DNA of 6,700 bases from Planctomycetaceae bacterium (GTDB taxonomy: Bacteria > Planctomycetota > Planctomycetia > Pirellulales > Pirellulaceae). Shown one piece after another: positions 1 to 5,804 of the stretch. The notes beneath the pieces are model-generated. The model did no database searches and was not told where the DNA came from. It saw only the letters and a list, made by a program, of their open reading frames with translations. The position numbers and the translations under genes are program-made. The stretch lies in assembly GCA_002862265.1 (NCBI GenBank), contig PKCQ01000591.1, positions 1 to 6,700 on the forward strand, in the 5' to 3' direction. Position 1 is the stretch's first letter. Each line of letters opens with the position of its first letter.

Positions 1-450
1 ACTTGGCGTTGCATAGATATGTTCACTGGAAGTACCCTTTGCAGGAATGGGACTGACGCGAGTTCGAGATCACCGCAATGTTCACGCACGCAGCGACCTC
101 CTAACCAACAAGACATGGACGTAATCAGTATAAACGCCCAGCGACTAACTTGCTGGCTTTGTGTTGCCAGTTTATGCGGCAATCACTGTCTCACATTGGT
201 GCGGCGAGCCGTACGCAATAGCTTCGGAGGAAAGCAGGAAAGCATTGGACCGTGCTAGCGATTAGTTGTTTTAGTCAGCCGCATCACCGTGAGGCACAGG
301 GCATTTCGCGAGTTAGCGAAGTGACCGCGGGCCCTCCGCGTAAATGCAGCATTACCAACGGAAGAACGGACCGTTGGTGCCGTCGGCCCGATGCTTAGCA
401 CTCTTGCAAGCAAATTACCGATCGGTTGGAAGCCTGCCCCCTGCATCCAC
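1..450. other. Intergenic region without a convincing gene
   Basis: Short open frames exist on both strands here, but their translations look non-coding: they are rich in Arg, Ser and Cys, have no recognisable motif, and have no good ribosome binding site. The stretch lies downstream of the radical SAM gene, which ends at 451 on the minus strand. It contains several short inverted repeats (138-182, 305-320, 326-340, 354-378) and a perfect 10-bp palindrome, ACCGATCGGT, at 417-426. No T-run follows any of the stems, so a classical intrinsic terminator is not evident. I see no tRNA-like cloverleaf. Confidence 0.6.
354..378. repeat. 8-bp perfect inverted repeat (possible hairpin)
   Basis: ACCAACGG (354-361) pairs perfectly with CCGTTGGT (371-378) across a 9-nt loop. 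It lies about 70 bp past the stop of the minus-strand radical SAM gene, so it could act as a transcript-end or RNA-stability structure for that gene. There is no U-tract in either direction. A role as an intrinsic terminator is therefore only a guess. Confidence 0.45.
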
Positions 451-1410
451 TTAGGATTTTACAACCGAAAAGGCATCGCCCTGGTAGCTATCGCGCTGCT
501 GCATAATGTCCTTGAGAGTCTGGATAATGGTGCCCTTGCCAAGACACCAATCTGGCGCGACCAGATTGGTCGGAGGTGCGTCTCCTGAAATGCGCTCGAT
601 CACCATCCAAGGTGGCAGCAGTTCCAAGAAGTCCGCGAGCACCTCCAAGTACTCGTCCATCTCCATCAGTTTGACTTCGCCACTACGAACTTGATCGGCG
701 AGCTTTGTGCGTTCGACAGCGTACAAGTTGTGAATCTTGACTCCTTCGACATTCCACTCTGCAACTTGCCGCGCTGTATCCATCATCATTGCGTGGGTTT
801 CGCCAGGCAGCCCGAGCATGATGTGCAAACTCAATTCAAAGTTTCGTCCCTGGCATCTTTGGATTGCGTCTACTGCTGCATCATGGTGGTGCCCGCGATT
901 CATCCAATCCAAGCTCGCATTGTGAATCGTCTGGACGCCGAGTTCCAATGACACATACGTGTTTTCCGCATACTCGTCCACGAGATCCAAAACATCATCC
1001 GGCACACAATCGGGACGAGTGCCAATGATCAGTCCTACCACTCGTTCATCTTCCAAAGCCGTATCCCAGAGGATGCGCAGTTTATCGAGCGGTCCGTAGG
1101 TGTTGGTGGCGGGCTGGAAGTAAGCGATAAACTTCTCGCTATCGTAACGTCGCCTGAGGCCAGTGATTCCGCGTTCGATCTGAGACTGAATGGCATCGCG
1201 CCGAACTCGACGGCTAGGACTAAATGCTTTGTTGTCGCAAAAAGTACAGCCACCGGTTGCAACCGTTCCGTCTACATTAGGACATGTGAAGCCGCCATCC
1301 AGACTTATTTTCTGGACTCGCGTACCAAAGAGGTGCTGGTAATACACCTTCAAGGGAAAATAGCGATGCCCGAGTGCTTTCCAGTCAATATCCTGGTTGC
1401 TTCCCGCCAT
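451..1410 (-). CDS. TIGR01212-family radical SAM protein (YhcC/YtqA-like)
   Basis: This is a 319-residue protein, close to the usual size of about 310 for the YhcC family. It belongs to the radical SAM superfamily, whose members cleave S-adenosylmethionine with a [4Fe-4S] cluster. The cluster ligands are Cys43, Cys55 and Cys58 in the segment CPNVDGTVATGGCTFC. The CX11CX2C spacing, wider than the classical CX3CX2C, is characteristic of the Elp3/YhcC-like group. Further family marks are GTRPDC, the LELGVQT motif, and LHIMLGLPGE in the barrel. The B. subtilis relative YtqA has been linked to tRNA wobble-uridine modification, but whether that role applies here is inference. An upstream in-frame ATG at 1563 would add 51 residues without family character and would run through the divergent FHA promoter, so I chose the ATG at 1410. 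The Shine-Dalgarno there is weak (GAG a few bases upstream). The gene is divergent from the FHA gene. Confidence 0.88.
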   Translation of the reverse strand: MAGSNQDIDWKALGHRYFPLKVYYQHLFGTRVQKISLDGGFTCPNVDGTVATGGCTFCDNKAFSPSRRVRRDAIQSQIERGITGLRRRYDSEKFIAYFQPATNTYGPLDKLRILWDTALEDERVVGLIIGTRPDCVPDDVLDLVDEYAENTYVSLELGVQTIHNASLDWMNRGHHHDAAVDAIQRCQGRNFELSLHIMLGLPGETHAMMMDTARQVAEWNVEGVKIHNLYAVERTKLADQVRSGEVKLMEMDEYLEVLADFLELLPPWMVIERISGDAPPTNLVAPDWCLGKGTIIQTLKDIMQQRDSYQGDAFSVVKS

Positions 1411-1423
1411 AATTTGCTCAAAA

Positions 1424-1452
1424 TTGACGATAGTACCCAAACCACGTATTCT
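1424..1452 (+). promoter_or_regulatory. Probable sigma70-type promoter of the FHA gene
   Basis: TTGACG (1424-1429) matches the -35 consensus at five of six positions. It is followed, after exactly 17 bp, by TATTCT (1447-1452), a four-of-six -10 match. Transcription would start near 1459, giving a leader of about 100 nt before the FHA start at 1562. On the opposite strand, TAGAAT (1448-1453) overlaps this -10 and could be the -10 of the divergent radical SAM gene, although no good -35 accompanies it. Confidence 0.5.
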
Positions 1453-1561
1453 AAATGACGCGTTCCCTACAGAAAGTGGGGAAAGTGATCTTAGACCAAC
1501 AGTTCTTGATGAGAATGCGCTGCCGGAGTTTCTTGCCTCTGTCGATCGTGGGACGTCCACC

Positions 1562-2008
1562 ATGTCTGAAAACGAAGTTTACTATGGCGAATTAGTTCCA
1601 AGCGGTGGTGGCGACAACATCGTCCTCACCAAGGAAAAACTAATAATCGGTCGTCGCGAAACCTGCGACATCGTACTTCGTTTCTCCAATATCTCCGGGC
1701 AACATGCCCGAATGAACTTGGAACAAGGATACTGGTTTCTGAAAGATCTTGGCAGTCGAAATGGCACCAAAGTCAATGGTTACAAGATCTCGCGAAAGCG
1801 ATTGGATCCTGGTGCCGTCATTTCCATTGCCAAACACACCTTCACCATGGAATACAGTCCCGAAGATCTCGGAGCCTTCGGACCTCCACCAGCCGACGAC
1901 GACCAAATTGAAGAAGTCTTGCGACGTGGACTGATGGATCGAGCAGGACTCGCAAGACGGGATCAGTCGAATCGCTTCCAGAATCGCGACTTGGCCGACG
2001 ACGATTGA
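1562..2008 (+). CDS. Small stand-alone FHA-domain protein
   Basis: This 148-residue, probably cytosolic protein consists of one forkhead-associated domain (about residues 8-97) and a charged C-terminal tail. FHA domains bind phosphothreonine peptides, usually downstream of Ser/Thr kinases. The binding residues are intact: Gly30-Arg31 (IIGRRETCD), Ser45 and His48 in NISGQHARM, and SRNGT at 65-69 followed by VNG. The tail is helix-prone and charged (residues 111-133, DDDQIEEVLRRGLMDRAGL) and ends in an acidic DDD. There is no kinase, membrane or secretion domain in the protein, and no kinase gene next to it, so its partner is unknown. The frame stays open upstream to an ATG at 1397, but that extension overlaps the divergent gene and has no FHA character. 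I therefore prefer the ATG at 1562, preceded by a weak GGGACG. Several small adaptor types are possible. Confidence 0.88.
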   Translation: MSENEVYYGELVPSGGGDNIVLTKEKLIIGRRETCDIVLRFSNISGQHARMNLEQGYWFLKDLGSRNGTKVNGYKISRKRLDPGAVISIAKHTFTMEYSPEDLGAFGPPPADDDQIEEVLRRGLMDRAGLARRDQSNRFQNRDLADDD

Positions 2009-2631
2009 TTTTAGCTTGCACCACGAGCCTACCAAGCTCTACAGGGCGGAAAAGAAGAAGGGCTTCGCAATGTGCCAGGCTAGCAGTTAAGAAGCATGCG
2101 ACTTTGTGCTACTGAACGGTGTAACCAGTTGGCTGGAATCAGATCAAATCGTCAACCTGCCTCACTTTTCGTGTTGTAGCGTTTCCCAGCGAAGTTCGCC
2201 TGCGTTAATTCGGTAGGTTGCCGCAACTCCCGGGCAGAAGTCGCAGCAAATATTCGCACACCGGTGCTAATATTCGCACACCGCTGCTAATATCCGCACG
2301 CTCAAGGATCGCCAGGAACAGGCACTCCATTGTCAAAGATGGAATTCCCGAGCAGAACAATATAAGGACTCATTCCACGTGATCTTCGTTTTGAAGCCTT
2401 GAGGGCCGGCTCGAAGTGAGGCATCGCACACGCTACTAACTTTCTGCATCCACCAGGAAGATCAAGTCAAACTTTCAATCTGTGAGCCAAAGAAGCTAGT
2501 CGTGGGCCAGTGTTTTTTTGGTGCAGACCGACGCAAGTGCGTTCGGATCCCTCCACGGGAAGGCCCTAGATTTAAGAATTTGTCTGAATGAATCCCGACT
2601 GCTGGTAAGCCCCATGGCACTTCCGAACAAT
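2009..2631. other. Intergenic region between convergent genes, with a short repeat array
   Basis: No convincing gene is present between the FHA stop and the end of the minus-strand transporter gene. A small inverted repeat, AGCTTG...CAAGCT (about 2013-2038), directly follows the FHA stop and could help end transcription, but no T-run follows. The middle contains the 20-bp tandem repeat described separately. A T7 run lies at about 2513-2519, within the region just downstream of the transporter. I found no tRNA or recognisable RNA gene. Confidence 0.6.
2251..2303. repeat. 20-bp tandem repeat, about 2.5 copies
   Basis: The unit TATTCGCACACCGSTGCTAA occurs at 2251-2270 and 2271-2290, with one G/C difference between the copies. 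A diverged partial third copy begins at 2291 (TATCCGCACGCTC). A further degraded copy, TCGCACACGCTACTAA, lies apart at 2424-2439. The first unit contains the palindrome CACCGGTG (2259-2266), which the second unit breaks. The array could be a protein-binding iteron, a decayed dispersed repeat, or slippage-generated sequence. The sequence does not decide between these. Confidence 0.75.
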
Positions 2632-3891
2632 CTAGCCACGCAATTGCCAAAGCTTCCAGCAATTCAAGGCACAGATGAGCAGAACGACGCCGGCCACGAC
2701 AGACAATTGCAGCGGATGAAAGCGAGCAGTTTTCTTTCCCTCATGCTCGCTGCTCAATCGCAGCACCGCAACCAGCAGTAGAACTGCAATCAATGGCATC
2801 AGCAATCCGTTGGCGAGTTGAGCGATAAAGATAGTTTCCTCGGGCGCTCCTCCCAAGCCAAGAATAAAAGCTGTCGCGATCAATACCACGGTGACAGCGA
2901 TGCACCGAAACGCTCCGGACTTTTCTCTTATATCCCACCCCGCTACTCCGCAAACAGCATAGCTGGTCGCCAGAGGAGCTGTGATGGAACTGGTAAACCC
3001 AGCCGCGAACAGTCCAGCAGCAAAAGCATAAACCGAGAAGTTCCCCAAGACTGGCTGCAATTGGGCTGCGATATCTTGTACCTTCTTCAACTCTTGTTCC
3101 GACTCAAAGAATGCCGAGGAAGCGGTCATCAAAATCGATGCGGTGACCAAGCCACCAAGACTAATCGCAAATATCGTATCCCAGCGGGCTTGCCGGAGCC
3201 CTAGTTGCTTGTCGCAATCCGCCCAGTTCTTCGCAACGCTGCTTGAATGGAGAAACAAATTGTACGGCACAATAGTAGTTCCAATCAAAGCGATGATTGT
3301 GCCGAGTTTCTCCGCTTCCAAACTTGGGATCAAGCCCGCAGCAATTTCACTCAGGCTAGGGGGAGAGAGACTAGCTGTGAGCAAAAATGTCACACTCAAG
3401 AATGCAACTAAAGATATCAAAACATTTTGCAATACGCGGTAGCTGCCAATCAGCATCAACGCGACTGTTAGTCCAGCTATGATAGATACCCAGAGTGGAC
3501 CCGTTCCCCCCGCAATGGCCGACAGACCGCTAGCAGCACCAAATAGGTTGCCAGCTTGATAAAAAGCGTTGCCCGCACCGACGGCAACAATTACAAGCAA
3601 AAGCACGGGCAGAGCCCAAACGGTTCCACGCAACCAGTCTCGCAAGTAAGCGCCGAGCCCGACGCCAGCAAGAATACCAAGTCGCGCCGCCAGCAGCTGC
3701 AAAACAATCGCTCCAAAGGAAGCAAAAGCGATACACCAAAGCAAATCAAGCCCGTGGCTAGCCCCCGCTTTGGAGGCAGTTAGGACTGTGCCAGGCCCAA
3801 TGAAGGCCGCCGCAACCAACAGGCCGGGTCCCAAACGCTTGGATTTTTCAATTGATGCAGTCGATTGCGTTCCCATCACGCTATCTTCCAT
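2632..3891 (-). CDS. Nramp-family transporter with non-canonical metal site
   Basis: This 419-residue inner-membrane protein has about 11 hydrophobic segments (roughly at 22-40, 48-72, 92-112, 135-151, 156-175, 195-215, 238-258, 284-310, 328-347, 354-377 and 394-411) with the LeuT-like Nramp layout. Canonical Nramp proteins move Mn2+ or Fe2+ with protons, using DPGN in TM1 and MPH in TM6. Here TM1 reads FIGPGTVLTASKAGA, with Gly32 and Thr35 in place of Asp and Asn. TM6 reads IVPYNLFLHSS, with Val208 and Tyr210 in place of Met and His. The fold signature NLFLHSS is kept. Substrate and coupling therefore cannot be assumed, and I do not give the mntH symbol. The start is uncertain: ATG at 3891 is the longest, but ATG at 3876 has a better ribosome binding site (GGAAG, 8 nt upstream). 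The gene lies 21 bp after the esterase gene and may be co-transcribed with it. The stop is TAG. Confidence 0.88.
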   Translation of the reverse strand: MEDSVMGTQSTASIEKSKRLGPGLLVAAAFIGPGTVLTASKAGASHGLDLLWCIAFASFGAIVLQLLAARLGILAGVGLGAYLRDWLRGTVWALPVLLLVIVAVGAGNAFYQAGNLFGAASGLSAIAGGTGPLWVSIIAGLTVALMLIGSYRVLQNVLISLVAFLSVTFLLTASLSPPSLSEIAAGLIPSLEAEKLGTIIALIGTTIVPYNLFLHSSSVAKNWADCDKQLGLRQARWDTIFAISLGGLVTASILMTASSAFFESEQELKKVQDIAAQLQPVLGNFSVYAFAAGLFAAGFTSSITAPLATSYAVCGVAGWDIREKSGAFRCIAVTVVLIATAFILGLGGAPEETIFIAQLANGLLMPLIAVLLLVAVLRLSSEHEGKKTARFHPLQLSVVAGVVLLICALNCWKLWQLRG

Positions 3892-3912
3892 AATTGAAGC
3901 TCAAGTCTAGTC

Positions 3913-4617
3913 CTACTTGCCAATGATTTCTATGGCAGCTTTAGCCAGCCTTCGGCCGAACTCCTTGTAGCCTTCACCAGAGTAGTGCAGATCGTTCGTG
4001 ATGGCTTTGCCACCTCGGTTCTTCCCGTCGTTCAAATCGTCAGTGTTAATCCAGGCAAAGTTAGGCTTCGACTCTCCGACTTTCACTTGGATATCACGAA
4101 TCTTCGTCCAATCGGGATAGCGTTTGTTCTCCATATCAAAATCGCTGAGCCGGCCAATAATAAAGGCGATATCATTGCGTTTGAGATCCTCACAAAGCTG
4201 CTTGTGCAGACCGCGCAAACTGGCCTCATAAACATCGCCATTCTTTCGACGAGCATCGTTTTCGCCTTGCATCCAGAAGAAAGAAATCGATGCGAGCTTC
4301 TGGGCCTTGATGGCAGGATTGATCCTGTTCATCAGGCGATCATACAAGTCGCCGGTCTTCTCAGGCGCCTTGCCAGCTGGGTTCAGGAAGTCCTTGTACC
4401 AGCGGAGAATTGGTTGGCCGCCTTGAGCATCCTGAATCACGATCACATTTTCTTTGCCAAATGCCTCTTCGACAGAGGGAGTGAAAGCTTCATCGGGGCG
4501 GTGGCCTTGCATGTTGGATTGCCCAGACAAAATGAACAAGTGCTTGCCATCCTGAGCAAAACTAGTGGTGCAACAGGCGAAGAGCAGCATCGTGACGAGA
4601 GCGGCAGGAATCTTCAA
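3913..4617 (-). CDS. Secreted SASA-type (SGNH) carbohydrate esterase
   Basis: This protein of about 234 residues resembles the sialate O-acetylesterase/CE6 domain (SASA, PF03629), SGNH-fold enzymes that remove acetyl groups from sugars or polysaccharides. The nucleophile block is LSGQSNMQG (Ser34). The middle block is FFWMQGEND (QGE at 117-119), and the catalytic Asp/His pair lies in NDLHYSGEGY (Asp209, His211). GGQPI is the expected oxyanion-side segment. The N-terminus is a clear signal peptide (MKIPAALVTMLLF..., likely cut after SFA), so the enzyme acts in the periplasm or outside the cell. I chose a TTG start at 4617 because it gives a compact signal peptide and follows AGGGTG at a 5-nt spacing. 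ATG starts at 4668 and 4740 remain possible but have no visible ribosome binding site. The substrate is unknown. The transporter gene follows 21 bp downstream. The stop is TAG. Confidence 0.85.
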   Translation of the reverse strand: MKIPAALVTMLLFACCTTSFAQDGKHLFILSGQSNMQGHRPDEAFTPSVEEAFGKENVIVIQDAQGGQPILRWYKDFLNPAGKAPEKTGDLYDRLMNRINPAIKAQKLASISFFWMQGENDARRKNGDVYEASLRGLHKQLCEDLKRNDIAFIIGRLSDFDMENKRYPDWTKIRDIQVKVGESKPNFAWINTDDLNDGKNRGGKAITNDLHYSGEGYKEFGRRLAKAAIEIIGK

Positions 4618-4859
4618 GGCTTCACCCTTTTTTGAATTTTGGAAACGGTTGGGAAACTGGCGGGGCATGGTAATCAACGAAGGAAATAGCTTAACCGATC
4701 GGCCGACATTTTGAGCCTGGGGACGAAAATTGCCATTCAAAGGAATTTTGTAAAAGACTTTGCTAATAAACTGCGCGCAACTGCGTCATTGAAGTGGCGG
4801 ATCTTGAGAGATTGAGCGTTGCTGATCTTTTCAACAGCTGGCAGACCGAAAGGGGCTAC
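4618..4859. promoter_or_regulatory. Divergent intergenic region with probable promoters
   Basis: This gap separates the esterase gene (minus strand) from the membrane-anchored protein gene (plus strand), so it should carry promoters for both. On the plus strand, TGCTAATAA (4761-4769) resembles an extended -10, but no good -35 is present. Two 8-bp palindromes, CCGATCGG (4695-4702) and TGCGCGCA (4772-4779), could be operators, though sites this short are common by chance. The esterase frame is open back to 4740 and the plus gene frame back to a GTG at 4794, so part of this region could be coding if the longer starts are used. Confidence 0.4.
4851..4855 (+). promoter_or_regulatory. Ribosome binding site supporting the ATG at 4860
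   Basis: AGGGG lies 4 nt before the ATG at 4860. It supports that start over the GTG at 4794, which has no clear ribosome binding site. The spacing is slightly short. Confidence 0.45.
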
Positions 4860-5591
4860 ATGTTCGGGAGAATTCTGATACTCGAGTGCCTTTTGGCTAC
4901 TTACTTGTTGGTTCGCACTGACAAGTCTAGACCGGGTACGGAGTCTCCCGAGCAGCTTGCTTCAGCTCCGTTGAATTTGGCTTCATTTGAAAAGCTGCCA
5001 GACGGAGACTCTGAAACTAGTTTTAGCCCCTCAGGTGCAGTTGCTTCCAAAGGCGATGATGATGCGACGCGTGTGGCAACCCAACGTGAATCTAGCTTCG
5101 TCGCTCCCATTGCTTTACCCAAAGTCTCAAATAGAAACCGAGTGCGATCTCGCGCGACGAGTCATCCGCATGGCGAACAACTCTGCGCTTCCGGCTGTGC
5201 AATGAGTCGTCATCCTACACAGCTGCTCACAAAAAAGAGGTTCCTAGAGCTCTGCTTGCAGTATCAGGCAGAAGAGCCCAGAGTCGATAGTGAGAGCCTC
5301 GATAGCTTGATCTTCTATGGCTCCCAGACGGTACGGCATCTGAAGACGAACGCCTCTGCTTTGCCCAAGAAACACCTTGCCTTCTTGTCGCAGCAACTGG
5401 ATTTATCACAGCTCATTGTAGAACTCAGAGTCATCGAGAAGTGCGGGCGAGTCCGAGTCTCCTTGCCCCCGACTAAGGTGCCGCAACATATTCGCCAAGA
5501 GTTCGCGATGGATGTTGCGGATTTGAACACTACCATTACGAGCGGGACACTCAAACGCGTCGGATTGAAACATGTTTGGCAGCGATTGTGA
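4860..5591 (+). CDS. Unrecognised membrane-anchored protein, probably cut short by TGA
   Basis: I do not recognise this family. From the ATG at 4860 it has 243 residues. It starts with one hydrophobic segment (MFGRILILECLLATYLLV), a probable signal anchor, then a low-complexity Ser/Ala/Pro/Asp-rich linker (about residues 22-125). A compact, well-folded-looking C-terminal part follows (LTKKRFLELCLQYQ..., LIVELRVIEKCGRVRVSLPP, TLKRVGLKHVWQRL). The frame is open upstream to a GTG at 4794, but that start lacks a ribosome binding site. The TGA at 5589-5591 appears premature, because protein-like sequence continues in the same frame to 5792, giving about 310 residues in all. It sits directly upstream of a DUF2330 gene, so the two probably form an operon and may act together at the envelope. 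Function is unknown. Confidence 0.6.
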   Translation: MFGRILILECLLATYLLVRTDKSRPGTESPEQLASAPLNLASFEKLPDGDSETSFSPSGAVASKGDDDATRVATQRESSFVAPIALPKVSNRNRVRSRATSHPHGEQLCASGCAMSRHPTQLLTKKRFLELCLQYQAEEPRVDSESLDSLIFYGSQTVRHLKTNASALPKKHLAFLSQQLDLSQLIVELRVIEKCGRVRVSLPPTKVPQHIRQEFAMDVADLNTTITSGTLKRVGLKHVWQRL

Positions 5592-5792
5592 CTGGAAGGC
5601 GAGCACACTGTTGCAGGACCGTGGTTCACGGTTCACCAAATCAACGACGACTGGAAGACGCTGGGCTCAATTTGGCTCAGCGACGGCGACACAGCTGTTC
5701 CAGCTGAAGTGCAAGCTAAGGTCCGATTGGTCGAAACTTTACACGATAAGGTGCTCACAGCTACACATGCGACTGCTCCGGAAAAATCATAG
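5592..5792 (+). pseudogene. In-frame continuation of the 4860 gene after its TGA
   Basis: After the TGA, the same frame stays open for 66 codons to a TAG at 5790-5792. It reads as ordinary protein (LEGEHTVAGPWFTVHQINDD, later WKTLGSIWLSDGD and AEVQAKVRLVETLHDKVL). It has no start codon of its own with a credible ribosome binding site near its beginning, so it looks like the natural C-terminus of the upstream protein. A different frame also contains a short open frame (5572-5811), but its Arg/Ser/Cys-rich translation is not protein-like. The TAG at 5790-5792 lies 12 nt before the next gene's start, the spacing expected inside an operon. Confidence 0.6.
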
Positions 5793-5797
5793 GAGAG
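5791..5797 (+). promoter_or_regulatory. Ribosome binding site of the DUF2330 gene, overlapping the upstream stop
   Basis: AGGAGAG is the strongest Shine-Dalgarno in the window. Its AGGAG core ends 9 nt before the ATG at 5805, and it overlaps the TAG at 5790-5792 that ends the readthrough frame. This suggests translational coupling of the two genes. The nearer ATG at 5800 gives only a three-residue peptide and is rejected. Confidence 0.65.
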
Positions 5798-5804
5798 AGA
5801 TGGA

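Noticed and set aside
19..446. Short open frames on both strands (79 and 63 residues)
   Set aside because: The translations have biased, non-protein-like composition, no motif and no ribosome binding site.
1411..1563. N-terminal extension of the radical SAM gene to the ATG at 1563
   Set aside because: The 51 extra residues have no family character and would cover the divergent promoter. The family's usual length fits the start at 1410.
2251..2303. CRISPR array
   Set aside because: The repeats abut one another with no spacers, and no cas gene is nearby.
2462..2662. 66-residue minus-strand open frame overlapping the transporter's end
   Set aside because: It shows no family features, overlaps the transporter in another frame, and has no good ribosome binding site.
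3985..4635. 216-residue plus-strand open frame
   Set aside because: It is antisense to the esterase gene, whose catalytic motifs are intact. It has no recognisable motif of its own.
5589..5640. TGA as a selenocysteine codon
   Set aside because: I see no convincing SECIS-like hairpin right after it, no known selenoprotein family is matched, and the neighbouring gene carries a TAG lesion that selenocysteine would not explain.
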